This document shows, one piece after another, positions 13,301 to 24,710 of a stretch of DNA of 64,000 nucleotides (the first letter of the stretch is position 1; each line of letters opens with the position of its first letter). The position numbers and the translations under genes were made by a program. Source of the stretch: Thinopyrum elongatum (taxonomy: Eukaryota > Streptophyta > Magnoliopsida > Poales > Poaceae). The stretch covers positions 376,768,569-376,832,568 of the forward strand of contig CM022302.1 in assembly GCA_011799875.1 (NCBI GenBank), written 5' to 3'. The notes beneath the pieces are model-generated. The model was not told the origin of the DNA and made no database searches. It saw only the letters and a list, made by a program, of their open reading frames with translations.

Positions 13301-13791
13301 GGTCCGCCTCGTTTTAACGAGCAGGAGAATGGTTCTCTTCGTCCCTCGCCCTTGGTACCGACAATGTTAACGGCATAGCTGACAAGCTACCTCCTGACAT
13401 ACCTTGTTGATGTGACCGGTAAAATCTCACCGTCCTTCCTACTTTAGCCCACTTGGTGCGCCCATAACCCACAGTTCCACAGGATCGGAACCTGACTCTC
13501 CTGTACCTCCTTGATTCCGAAGTACCCTTTGCTCTTGGCTTTGTGTGTTATCACGAGCCACCCCTCGAGAGATGATCTATTCCCGATACCCTGGACCCTT
13601 GTTCACACTTTGTTCAGGTATCGATTGAATGTCCATTCGATTGATAATTCTTATTGTACTTTCATACTTTGCTCTCGACGTTTCCTAAGTTTCAACTCGA
13701 GAGATTCTTCTGCCGCATTCCCTGAATTGTTCACCAGCTAATCGATCCTATAAGGATCAGTTCTCTCGAAGTTACTCTTTCTTCCCCACTT

Positions 13792-13828
13792 AAATCTCGG
13801 GACGAGATTTCTTGTAGTGGAGGAGACT
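13792..13828 (+). other. LARD-2 palindrome and polypurine tract
   Basis: The palindrome AAATCTCGGGACGAGATTT (13792-13810) is followed by the purine-rich TAGTGGAGGAGACT (13815-13828) directly against the 3' LTR. The same arrangement (palindrome, then purine tract, then TGTAAC) is seen on the minus strand at the LARD-3 3' LTR (63614-63651). In chromodomain gypsy elements such a palindrome typically sits just after the pol stop codon. Confidence 0.8.
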
Positions 13829-16800
13829 TGTAACATCCCTAGGTTACCCCACTCTGGTTAAGCTACTTAACCTGCCATGTCATCATGATCATCTTCATAA
13901 AATGGCATTAGGAAATAATTCAACTTCAAATTCCAATTCCAAATGCAAGTCAAATTAATATTTCTTCAAATGGCAGAATTAAATTGTTCATAATGCTTCA
14001 AATATTCCCAAGGCCTTTATAAAATTGAAACCAACTTCATATAAACTCCAAAAATGCCCCTGGACATTTACAACAGTAGTCCAGCAGCATTTAACTCACC
14101 TCATTCAATTTCTAAAAATATTAAAACTATTCCAATTGCCTCCAAAATATTTGTGGCACTGTCTAAACCCACCAGTGAACTAATGGGATACTTTCCATAT
14201 TTTCCCAAGGTGAATAGTGTGCCCAAATATTCTGTTACTCCTCTCTGTTAATCAAATAAAAGAAAACAGAAAAGGAACTAAAGGAAAAAAGGGGCCAGAG
14301 GCCACTTACCTGGCGACTGGGCCGCGCTGGCCCAGCCCACCTCCCTCACCTGCTCCCCTCCTGCGTGTCACCGCCGCCATGGCCACGCTCGCCGCACCGC
14401 TCGCGGCTCGCCACCGCGACGAGGCAGGAGGCTGGAGGGGATAAGGGCGAGCCCCTGTCCACCCCCCTGGTTGCCTCCTCCAGTTGCCTCCCTCTCTTCT
14501 CTCCCTCTGGCCTCGCCCCTTTTCCAGATCCCCCTCGCCCCGACGCTCTGTCGCCGTCGCGGCTGCGCCACCGCGGCCACCGTCCTCTCCGCACCCGCAA
14601 CTCGCATCCACGGGCTCCGCCGGCCCTCGCCCCGTCGTCTGGTGCCTTCGACTGGGGCCGGGGAGCAGCGCTGCGACAGCCCCGACTCGTCTTCTTCCTC
14701 GGCTCGTCGTCGTCTTCTTCAACGTCGGCGCTTGCTGCGGCTACTAATCTGTCGCGGGACCCACTTGCATCCACGCGGTGAGCTATACCTCCTCTCTTCC
14801 CCGTTCGAGCTCTGTTCCGCGGCCGTAGCCGGCTACCGATGCCGCGCCTCCATTGCTTAGCCCTGGCTCCACCGACGAGCTCAACATCGTCATTCCACTG
14901 CACCTCATGCCGCGCTAATGCATCCCCGAGCTGCTGCAGGTCACGCGCATCACGCGCAAGCACCAGCTCGACTCGGGCGAGCCCATACGCTCGAGCCCGA
15001 GCTCGCCCGATTCTGGCCGCCGCCCGCGCTCATCGTAGTCGATAATATAGGCCACCGGGGCTCGCGCCAGCCGCCCAGATCGACGCGGCGCTCGTCCCTC
15101 GTCCGAAAGGTGGTCGCGGCGCGCGATTTGGAGCCGTGTAGCGGAAACCCGCAGCTCGCCGGAGTCGTGCTGCCGCGGACGGCCTCGCCGGAGCGATTCC
15201 GGCCGGCGTCCGACATGGAAAGGAGTGGGGCCCGCTTTTACTCACTGACCAGTGGGCCCCCTGGCCGCGTTTGACCAGGTTGACCACGGTCAACGCACGT
15301 GCACTGTTCATCAGCCACCGACGTGTGGGCCCAGATGATTAATTAACCACTAATGAATAATTAGTTAAATCCATTAGTTATCTAACCCACTGACCGGCTG
15401 GGCCCACTGACTAATTAACTCAGTTTAGCTAAAATAAACTTTGTTAATTAACCACAGAGGCTGACAGCTGGGTCCCACCTGGGTCTGTTTGACCAGTCAA
15501 CTGGTTAGCCGACTGCTGACGCAAGCATGACATCATGCTGACGTCATAAATCCTTTTCTGTTAAAATAAATAAATTCCAGAAATTCAAATAAACTTTCAA
15601 AATTAATAACTTTTAAACCGTAGCTCAGATCGAAAAAGTTAAAACATGAAAGTTGCTCAGAACGACGAGACGAGTCTGATCGTGCCGTCCGTTTCTTTGT
15701 CAGAACCCCCTACGTAGAAGAACTCGTAACTCCGGGTCCGAATCCGGCAGATGAATAATGCACACACTTCGGTAAATAAATCCCAGATTAATTCTAAAAA
15801 TAACTAAAATGGCTTAGATGCATATTTAGGCAACCCTGCACTGCATCGTAGCATCACACGCACCGTATTGCATTTGTTTGCATTATGTTTACCTGTTTCT
15901 TCCCCCTCTTCTCTCTCGGTAGACCCCGACGTTGACATAGCTCCCGAGGCAGACGCAGCTCAGGAGTACGACTACGTCCTCGACGACACCACAGGCGACC
16001 TTGCCCTTGCCCCAGAGCAAACAGGCAAGCACCCCCATTTTGAGCATGCCTATATCGCCAAGTGTGGACCTCGAGGGTGATTCCTCCTTCGTTCACCTTG
16101 ATGATAACATCGAGCGGGAATTCCATCGAGGGTGATTCCTCAGGGTTCCCTTCGGTGTCAGACACACAGTTACCTTGGATATTATGACTTGACTATGAAC
16201 CATGATACTAAAGACGGGTCGGCCCTGAGGGGTACCCGCGCGAGCTTAATGCGAAGTGATGTGGAGTCGGGTTGACCTGGATGGTGCCCGCGAGATAACT
16301 ACGAGGCGTGGCCGGGCATTCTTAGCCCTTGCCGCAAGTCCTCGAGACGGGGCGACGGGGTCACATCGATCGTGAGTCTCTGATCGTTTCCGCGCGCTCC
16401 TAATCCACTACGGTTTGGATATTTGATCCGAGGGGCCTCTGGCCCGATAGCACTAACCATCACGTGGGCATAGTATGGGCGTTCTGCGTCGTATACTTCA
16501 GCCGGAGCTTAATGGACGTCAGCGACTGAGCGGCGCGCGCTGAATTGGACTGGGAACGCAATCGTGCTTGTATAAGGGGTTGCTAGGTCTGCTTTCAGCC
16601 GCGTACGCAACGTGCAGGAGTTCCCGGGGCGAAGGCCCAAGACCCCTGGGCGCATAGGTTTAGTCCGGCGTGCTGACCTCTCTGTTAGGTATTCGGTCGG
16701 GTTGCGGCGTGTTGCTTAGCCGAGGCCGGGCATGACCCAGAAAAGTGTGTCCGGCCGGAGTTAAGCGAGCGTGGTGGGTAAGTTGGTGCACCCCTGCAGG

Positions 16801-17617
16801 GAAGAAACTTCTATCGATAGCCTGTCCTACGGTAACGGACACTCGGAGTTGTATCCCGATCGGTACAACTAGAACTTGATATGAGAACTGGATAGTACGG
16901 CTCTGGGATTGCTTTCTCGCAGGGAGTCGAGGAAGGATCTCAGGTCGAGGTTGATGATACTACTACTACTACTTTACATTATGTTCATCTGTTCTCTTCT
17001 ATTGCTGCAAGACTGTTGAAGATGCTAGTCTTCGATAGGACTAGGCTTCCCCCTCTATTCTGGCATTTCTGTAGCCTAGTCCACATATACAGCCATTTCT
17101 TTGACAATGTTGCATATGTAGTTTAGATCCTTGCTTGCTGAGTACTTCGGATGAGTACTCATGTTTGCTTTACTTTCTTTTTCCCCCATATTCCATTTGA
17201 TGCCACCAGACGATGGAGCCCCTGAGCCAGACGCCCCAGCCGACGACCAGTACTACTACCCGCCTGGCGAGTACTACTACTACTACGAGGAGCCGTTTGA
17301 CGACCAGGAGTAGGATCGGAGGGTCCAGGGCAGGAGGCCTACGCCTTTCGATCGTAGATTTTATTTTACCCCGCCTCTGTGAAGGCTTCTCTCTATCTCT
17401 GTAATATATCTGTACTCAGATATCTGATGCTTCCGCTGACGCTTGTATGCCATCGAGCTATGTATTCGAGCCCTCGAGGCCATGGCTTGTAATATAAAGC
17501 TTGTATGACTTTATTTATGTTATAGAGTTGTGTTGTGATATCTTCAAGTGAGTCCTTAGGCTTGATCGTGTGCATTTGCGTGTATGGTTAGTGCACGATT
17601 AAGCCGGGGTCATCACA
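13829..17617 (+). repeat. LARD-2 3' LTR (396-bp internal deletion)
   Basis: Starts TGTAACATCC at 13829 and ends ...ATCACA at 17617. It is collinear with the 5' LTR except that bases equivalent to 8373-8768 are missing; the junction is at 16059/16060. A 10-bp indel near 17012 and a shorter (TAC)n tract account for the other length difference. The deletion junction has about one base of microhomology, suggesting illegitimate recombination after insertion. Confidence 0.93.
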
Positions 17618-19104
17618 TAACCCACAAGTATAGGGCATCGTTTGTAGCCTTTTTCGATAAATAAGAGTGTTGAACCCAACGAGGAGCTAAAGGCAGAACA
17701 AATATTCCCTCAAGTTCTATCGACCACCGATACAACTCTACGCACACTTGATGTTTGCTTTACCTAGAACAAGTATGAAACTATTTTGCAAGAATAAAAC
17801 TATGAGTACTTTGCGAGAATAAAACTATGAATAAAATGCAAGATAATAAAAGTAGATAGCTTTTGTCAAACAAGAAAGTCATTTGTCCCTAGGTGATCGA
17901 TAACTAAACCGATGATCATTATTGCAATTTTATATGATGGAGGGGCATGAGCTAACATACTTTCTCTACTTGGATCATATGCACTTATGATTGGAACTCT
18001 AGCAAGCATCCGCAACTACTAAAGATCATTAAGGTCGTAAAACCCAACCATAGCATTAAGTATCAAGTCCTCTTTATCCCATACGCAATGACCCCCAAAC
18101 TCGGGTTTGTGCTTCTGTCACTCACGCCACCCACCATAAGCGAACCATGAACATGTTGCAACACCCTATAGTGGGGATCCCTCCGTTTGTGCGACACGGA
18201 GGGCACCGTAGGACAGCACCAAAATAAAATATACAACTCAAACCAATCATGATCATCTATCAACCCATAGGACAAAACGGATCTACTCAAACATCATAAG
18301 ATAGCCATAGATCACTGGGAAATAATATATAGCATTGAGCACCATGTTTAAGTAGAGATTACAGCGGGGAGAAGAGGTGTTACACCGCTGCATAGAGGGG
18401 GAGAAAGTTGTTGTTGACGGTAGCAAGGTTGTTGATGTAGATCGTTGTCACGATCCTAGCCCCGGCGGCACTCCGGCGCCACTGGGAGAGAGAGGGAGAG
18501 AGCCCCCCTCCTTCTTCTTCTTCCTTGGCCTCCCCCCTAGATGGGAGGAGAGTTCCCCCTCTAGTCCATGGCCTCCATGGCGGTGGAGGGGCGGGAGCCC
18601 CTCCGAGATTGGATCTCCCTCTCTGTTCTCTTCTGTTTCGCGCTCCCCAGATCTGGCCGAAAATCATTTCTTAAATATCCGGAGATCCGTTACTCCATTG
18701 CGCTGAGATTTTAACACGATTTTTTTCCGGATATAAGCTTCCTTGCGCTCGAAGTAGAGCTCCAAATGACTTACGAGGAGGGCACAACCCACCACCACGT
18801 GATTAGGCTGCCTGGCGTGCCCAGGTGTCTTGTGGTGGCTGTGGGCCCCCGTTTGCGTTGATTCCACCTCCCAAAAATCACAAATGTTCCAAAATAATTC
18901 TCCGTAAATTTTTATCGCATTTGGACTTCGTTTGATATGGATATTCTGCAAAACAAAAAACATGCAGAAAACAGGAACTGGCACTGGGCACCGGATCAAT
19001 AGGTTAGTCCAATAAATCATATAAAATGTTGCCAAAAGTATGTGAAAGTTGTATAATATTGGCATGAAACAATAAAAAATTATAGATACAACAGAGACGT
19101 ATCA
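17618..19104 (-). repeat. Athila-type solo LTR (first 8 bases at 6135-6142)
   Basis: Joining 6135-6142 to 17623-19104 gives a 1490-bp LTR. On the plus strand it starts TGATAACC and ends CGTATCA, with target duplication GGGCG on both sides (6130-6134 and 19105-19109). It has no internal domain or partner LTR, so it is a solo LTR formed by LTR-LTR recombination. On the minus (sense) strand it begins TGATACGTCTC and ends with the ACTTGTGGGTTATCA-like end shared by both Athila elements here. It carries the GC-rich hairpin at 18781-18840. Open frames inside it (for example 18377-18706) are not genes. Sabrina/WHAM-type by memory; name uncertain. Confidence 0.88.
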
Positions 19105-20294
19105 GGGCGCAGCCAATGACGCGCGGGTGCGGCTAGGGGCGAGCGACAGCAGCAAAAGTGAGCGCGTGCGCGCGCGTGAAGTGGAGGGCGCGGCGTGATG
19201 CGGGCCTGGACGCGGACGGGCGCGAGCGTGCGCGTGGGAGAGCAGGGAAACGGGTGTGGTCAGGGCCGCGAGCGAGCACACGCAGAGCGAGCTCCGGCCA
19301 TGGCGGCCAAGCGCGGGGACGGCATCAATGGCGACAGATCAAAGCAGGGAAAGAGGGGATCCAGGAGAGGAGCTCACAGCAAGCTCAGGAGCACGGTCGA
19401 GGAGGCCGAGGATAGACCAGAGCGGTGGGAATCGACGATGGTGGTCGGCAACATACTCGACGAAGATGGCGGCGATGGCGAGATTATAGGGCCTCCCCGA
19501 TCCAATCCAATAGCATAGACGAAGGAGGCGATGGTGGTGAAGCTCCTGAACACCTCCGGGTGGCTTGAGGTGGTCATGGGCTGTGGCATCGATGATGACA
19601 TGGCGACGGCCGAGCATCACGGGGAAGAAAACGGCGTGAGGGGGAAGAGTGAGGGCTAGGGTTCATGTCCAGGGGTTCGGGGGAGGTCAAATGCACCGCG
19701 GGGAGGCAGCGGATGGACGACGCATGGCAATCAAAGCCATGGACGCGGCGTATGCGTCCATGGCGCCTGTGATGAATTGGGAAGAAGGAGATAGGGGGAG
19801 TTGGGCTGGGCTGTTTCACTGTGCATCAGGCCCATGTGCACAGTAGCTCTTTTCTCTTTTTCTTTTTTTCTATTTTCTGTTTTGCATTTTGCCTTAGTTT
19901 TGTATTTAGTTTCTGTACTAAATGAACTTTTCCAGGGTTGAAACTTGGCACAAAATTCCAGTGCATTAGCATAGGGCTACACACAAAGTTTCAGGTGGTT
20001 TGGAAAAAGTATGAATATTTGTTGGAATTTAAACGGCCAAATTAAATGTTGCTAGTCCACTAAAATATTGCTAGGGCCAAAATAAAAACCCTATTTGAGT
20101 TGGTTTCTTCATGACAATTTCCTGGGGATTATTTGCAAAATTATGAACACTTTTATATTAATATCTGAAGAACTATTGTCTGCACTTCTATTAAGAATTT
20201 AAATTTGAGTTGAATTAATTATATAACTATGAAAAATATGATGACATGGCATATTAGGGGAAGATCACTATAGCTTGATTATTGGGGTGTTACA
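19105..20294 (-). repeat. LARD-1 5' LTR, second segment
   Basis: The rest of the LARD-1 5' LTR after the nested insertions; bases 19105-19109 are the duplicated target GGGCG. It ends GGGGTGTTACA at 20294, i.e. sense TGTAACACCCC, matching the LTR starts of LARD-2 and LARD-3. Bases 19110-19650 are GC-rich with compositional frames on both strands (for example 19195-19518 plus). Bases 19850-20290 are AT-rich and hold no gene. Confidence 0.87.
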
Positions 20295-20494
20295 CAACAT
20301 ACACGGCTTATTAGCAGAAATCGTGTGTGTTATTATCGGTCTTCGCACATATTTCTGATTACGGACCTGTTTGCCACGTATCACACACATCTTGTTAAGT
20401 TGAACTATTTCTGTTGTGTTATCTAATCAAAAACAGTTCATCCAAGTGAACTGTATGCCGTATATCGCGCACACCTTGATCTGTCTAACCACTT
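20295..20494. other. Unclassified scrap between LARD-1 and a truncated LTR
   Basis: About 200 bp with no open frame. It contains repeated CACACA- and GTGTGT-rich phrases (ACCGTGTGTG-like and ATCACACACATC) of the kind seen at the ends of some grass DNA transposons, but I cannot define terminal repeats. The first five bases, CAACA, would be the LARD-1 target duplication; the partner lies left of the window. Confidence 0.35.
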
Positions 20495-20722
20495 CATAAA
20501 AACTCTCCGTGAAATTTCGGCTCATTTGGAGTTCTACAAAATAGGTATCTCTGACGTAGCTTTTCCAGTTCCAGAATTACAGCTGCCGGCAATCTCCCTC
20601 TTCATGTAAATCTTGCAAATTAAGAGAGGAAAGACATTAGAATTGCATCATAAAGTGTTATAATGATCAATAACATTATAAATAGCAGTAGGAAAACATG
20701 ATGCAAAATGAACATATCACAT
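20495..20722 (-). repeat. Truncated Athila-type LTR end
   Basis: About 228 bp matching the right-hand ends (plus strand) of the Athila-2 LTRs, including the conserved phrase around CAGCTGCCGGCA and the terminal ATGATGCAAAATG...ATATCA. The final bases are AACATATCA where the Athila-2 LTRs have GGACGTATCA. The rest of this LTR is missing on the left, so a deletion joined it to the preceding scrap. It abuts Angela-1 integrase sequence at 20723 and probably inserted there. Confidence 0.75.
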
Positions 20723-22256
20723 TACGATGTGGTGTTCCAGGTGGCGTGAGTTGTAGAACAATTCCACATTGTCTTAAATGTGTGCCAAACTCGTAACTCA
20801 AAAATTCACCTCCATGATCAGATCGTAGAAACTTTATTTTCTTGTTACGATGATTCTCCACTTCTTTATGACATTCCTTGAACTTTTCAAATGTTTTAGA
20901 CTTGTGTTTCATTAAGTAAATATAGCCGTATCTACTCAATCATCTGTGATGGTAAGAAAATAACGATATCCACCGCGTGCTTCAACACTCATTGGACTGC
21001 ATACATTGGTATGTATTATTTCCAACAAGTCACTTGCCCTCTCCATTGTTCCAGAAAATAGGGTTTTAGTCATCTTGCCCATGAGGCATGGTTCACATGT
21101 TTCAAATGATTCATAATCAAGTGATTCCAAAAGTCCATCAGCGTGGTGTTTCTTCATGCGTTTTACACCAATATGACCTAAGCGGCAGGGCCACAAGTAT
21201 GTGGTACTATCATCATTAACTTTGCATCTTTTGGCATCAATATTATGAACATGTGTATCACTACGATCGAGATTCAACAAGAACAAACCATTCACAAGGG
21301 GTGCATGACCATAAAATATATTATTCATATAAATAGAATAACCATTATTCTCTGATTTAAATGAATAAGCGTCTCACAATAAACAAGATCCAGATATAAT
21401 GTTCATGCTTAATGCAGGCACCAAATAACAATTATTTAGGTTCATAACTAATCCCGAAGGTAAACATAGAGGGAGCATGCCGGCGACGATCACATCAACC
21501 TTGGAGCCATTTCCAACGCGCATCGTCACCTCGTCCTTAGCTAGTCTCTGTTTACTTCGCAGCTCCTATTTCGAGTTACAAATATTAGCAACCGAACCAG
21601 TATCAAATACCCGGGTGCTACTACGAGCACTAGTAAGGTACACATCAATAACATGTATATCAAATATACCTTTGTTGACATTGCCATCCTTCTTATATGC
21701 CAAGTACTTGGGGCAGTTCTGCTTTTAATGGCCATTCCCCTTGCAATAGAAGCACTCGGTCTCAGATTTGGACCCAGCCTTGGGTTTCTTCACGGGAGGG
21801 GCAACTCCCTTGCCATTCTTCTTGAAGTTCCCTTTCTTTCCCTTGCCTTTCTTGAAACTAGTGGTCTTATTGACCATCAACACTTGATGCTCTCTCTTGA
21901 TTTCTACCTCTGCGGCCTTATGCATCACGAAGAGCTCAGGGATCATTTTCTCCATCCCTTTCATATTGTAGTTCATCACAAAGCCCTTGTAGCTTGGTGG
22001 CAGTGATCAGAGAACTCTATCAATCGCTACTTCATCTGGAATATTAACTCCCAATTGATTCAAGCATTTGTAGTACACAGACATTTTGAGTACATGCTCA
22101 CTAATGGAGCTGTTCTCCTCCATCTTGCAGCTAAAGAACTTGCTGGAGGTTTCATACCTCTCAACCCGGGCATGAGCCTGAAATACCAATTTCAGCTCCT
22201 CGAACATCTCATATGCTCCGTGGTGCTCAAAATGTCTATGGAGCCCTGGTTCTAAG
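20723..22256 (-). pseudogene. Angela-1 gag/integrase fragment
   Basis: Copia polyprotein remnant reading right to left. 22007-22256 encodes the middle of gag (conserved ...ARVERYE...KMEENSS... stretch). 21725-21979 encodes the basic tail of gag and the start of a CCHC zinc knuckle (C-F-Y-C...GNGH). 20936-21328 encodes the pre-integrase domain (...CRLGH...) and start of the integrase core. 20723-20939 continues integrase in another frame (RSDHGGEF). Compared with Angela-2 it has several frameshifts and a deleted stretch near 21720. It cannot make a functional protein and is interrupted at both ends. Confidence 0.88.
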
Positions 22257-23197
22257 TAATACGTCCCCATCGTATCTACTTTTCCTAACGCTTTTGCTCT
22301 TGTTTTGGACTCTAATTTGCATGATTTGAATGAAACTAACCCGGACTAACGCTGTTTTCAGCAGAACTACCATGGTGTTGTTTTTGTGCAGAAATAAAAG
22401 TTCTCGGATTTGGACAAAAAAATTTGGAGAATTATTTTAGAATATATAAAAAATACTGGAACCAAGAACCATCAGAGGGGGGCCCCTGGCTGACCACAAG
22501 ACAACAAGGCGCCCCCTCTAGGCGCGCCCTGGTGGGTTGTGGGGCCTGCGGGGCTCCGCAGACCCTAATTCCAGCACCATAAATTCCTATTTTCGGAGAA
22601 AAAAATATAAGAGAGGAAGTTTCATCGCGTTTCACGATACGGAGCCACTGCCACCGCCTGTTCATCATCGGGACATCAGATCTGGAGCCCGTTCAGGGCT
22701 CCGGAGAGGGGAATCTTCGGTCTTCGTCATCACCAACCCTCCTTCATCACCAATTCCATGATGTTCCCCACCAGGAGTGAGTAATTCCTTCGTAGGCTCG
22801 CTGGTCGGTGAGGAGTTGGATGAGATTCATCATGTAATCGAGTTAGTTATGTTAGGGCTTGATCCCTAGTATCCACTATGTTCTGAGATTGATGTTGTTC
22901 TGACTTTGCTATGCTTAATGCTTGTCACTAGGGCCCGAGTGCCATGATTTCAGATCTGAACCGTTTATGTTTTCACCATCATATCTATGTTCTAGATCCG
23001 ATCTTGCAAGTCATATTCACCTATTACGTGTTATGATCCGTAAACCCCAGTGTGACAGTAATTGGGATACTTTCCGGTGATGACCCTAGTTTGACGAGTT
23101 CATGTATTCACTATGTGTTAATGATTTGTTCCAGTTCTCTATTAAAAGGAGCCTTAATATCCCTTAGTTTCCTTATGGACCCCGCTGCCACGGGAGG
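22257..23197 (+). repeat. Athila-1 5' LTR, left part
   Basis: Starts TAATACGTC where the 3' LTR has TGACACGTC, so the canonical TG is mutated to TA. It carries the GC-rich hairpin at 22492-22546. The TATA box seen in the 3' LTR (TATAAAT, 42211-42217) reads CATAAAT here (about 22579-22585). Bases 22910-22930 contain TTTGCTATGC without the hAT insertion found in the 3' LTR. It ends at GGAGG (23193-23197), the target of Athila-2. Confidence 0.92.
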
Positions 23198-24710
23198 TGA
23201 TGACCCACAAGTATAGGGGATCAATCGTAGTCCTTTCGACAAGTAAGAGTGTCGAACCCAAAAAGGAGCAGAAGGAAATGACAAGTGGTTTTCAGCAAGG
23301 TATTTTTTGCAAGCACTGAAATAGTCGGTAACAGGTAGTTTGATAGCAAGATAATTTGTAATGGACAAGTAACAGTAAATAAAGTGCAGCAAGGTAGCCC
23401 AATCCTTTTGTGGCAAAGGACAGGCCAAAACGGTCTCTTATAATAAGCAAAGTCTTCTTGAGGGCACACCGGAATTTCATCTAGTCACTTTCATCATGTT
23501 GGTTTGATTTGTGTTCGCTACTTTGATAATTTGATATGTCGGTGGACTGGTGCTTGGGTGCTGTTCTTACTTGAACAAACCTCCCACTTATGATTAACTC
23601 CCTCGCAAGCATCCGCAACTATGAGAAAAGTATTAAGATAAAATCTAACCATAGCATTAAACATTTGGATCCAAATCGGTCCCTTACGAAGTAGCGAATA
23701 AACTAGGGTTTAAGCTTTTGTCACTCTAGCAACCCATCATCTAATAACTACTCCACAATGCTTTCCCTTATGCCCAAATATGGTGAAGTGCCATGTAGTC
23801 GACGTTCACATGACACCACTAAGGGAATCAGAACATACATATCATCAAAATATCGAACACATATCAAGTTCACATGATTACTTGCAACATGACTTCTCCC
23901 GTGACCTCAAGAACAAAAGTAACTAATCACAAATGATATTCATGCTCAAGATCAAAGGGGTATTAAATAGCATAATGGATCTGAACATATAATCTTCCAC
24001 CAAATAAACCATATAGTAATCAACTACAGGATGTAATCAACACTACTAGTCACCCACAGGTACCAATCTGAGGTTCCGGTACAAAGATTGAACACAAGAG
24101 ATGAACTAGGGTTTAAGAGGAGATGGTACTTTTGAAGATGTTGATGGAGATTAGCCTCCCAAAGATGAGAGGGTTGTTGGTGATGACGATGGCTTCGATT
24201 TCCCCCTCCGGGAGGGAAGTTCCCTCGGCGGAATTGCTCCACCGGAGGGCAAAAGTGCTCCTGCCCAAGTTCCGCCTCGAGATGACGGTGCTCCGTCCCA
24301 AAAGTCTTATCCTTATATTTTCTAGGTCAAAATGACTTATATACCAGAAGACGGGCTCCGAAGGTGGGGTGGGCTGGCCACAACCCACCAGGGCGCGTCT
24401 AGGGAGCCTGGCGCGCCCTGGTGTCTTGTGGTCACCAGGTGGCCCCCCTCCGGTAGTTATTTGCTCCAGTATTTTTCATATATTCCAAAATAATTCTTCA
24501 TGAAGTTTCAGCTTATTTGGAGATGTGCATAATAGGGTAGCTCTGACGTAGCTTTTTCAGGTCCAGAATTCCAGCTGCCGGCATTCTCCCTCTTTGTGTA
24601 AACCTTGCATATTATGAGAGAAAAGGCATTAGAATTACCCCATAAAGCATATTATGCATAAAAACATTATAAACAACAGTAGGAAATCATGATGCAAAAT
24701 GGACGTATCA
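23198..24710 (-). repeat. Athila-2 3' LTR
   Basis: 1513 bp. On the plus strand it begins TGATGACCCACAAG and ends GGACGTATCA. The sense-strand TATA box GTATATAAG corresponds to plus 24337-24345, and the GC-rich hairpin (24376-24434) lies just upstream of it in sense. It matches 31784-33303 along its length. There is no gene in it. Confidence 0.92.
24337..24344 (-). promoter_or_regulatory. TATA box of the Athila-2 3' LTR
   Basis: The minus strand reads TATATAAG; the same box is present in the 5' LTR (32930-32937) and the extra partial LTR (33910-33917). It sits about 30-90 bp downstream of the GC-rich hairpin in sense orientation. Confidence 0.7.

Larger units (their letters stand above)
10337..13828 (+). 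mobile_element. LARD-2 internal domain
   Basis: A 3492-bp non-coding core. The primer-binding site TGGTATCAGAGCC is at 10340-10352, three bases inside the LTR. Frames are short (up to 113 codons) and carry no retroviral motifs. It is homologous to the LARD-1 core (1-3548, inverted), and part of it (about 10850-11065) matches the start of the LARD-3 core. Near the 3' end, codons at 13773-13793 read Y-S-F-F-P-T-stop, resembling the extreme end of the pol relic in LARD-3 (Y-P-D-F-F-P-S-T-A-stop). This may be a vestige of a lost pol gene, but the match is too short to prove it. Confidence 0.85.
6143..17617 (+). mobile_element. LARD-2: complete non-autonomous giant-LTR retrotransposon
   Basis: A complete 11,475-bp element flanked by the 5-bp target duplication TAACC (6138-6142 and 17618-17622). 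It has a 5' LTR of 4194 bp, a tRNA-iMet primer site, a 3492-bp core with no recognisable coding domain, a polypurine tract and a 3' LTR of 3789 bp. These proportions match the published LARD class of Triticeae (LTRs about 4.4 kb, core about 3.5 kb). The LTRs look nearly identical by eye apart from a 396-bp deletion in the 3' copy, so insertion was probably recent. It landed eight bases inside an Athila-type solo LTR. Confidence 0.93.

Noticed and set aside
14346..14963. 205-codon minus-strand frame and overlapping frames at 14365-14860
   Set aside because: Compositional frames in the GC-rich part of the LARD-2 3' LTR. The same region of the 5' LTR (6660-7276) breaks them up, so they are not conserved even within one element.
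18377..18706. 109-codon frame
   Set aside because: Entirely inside the Athila-type solo LTR.
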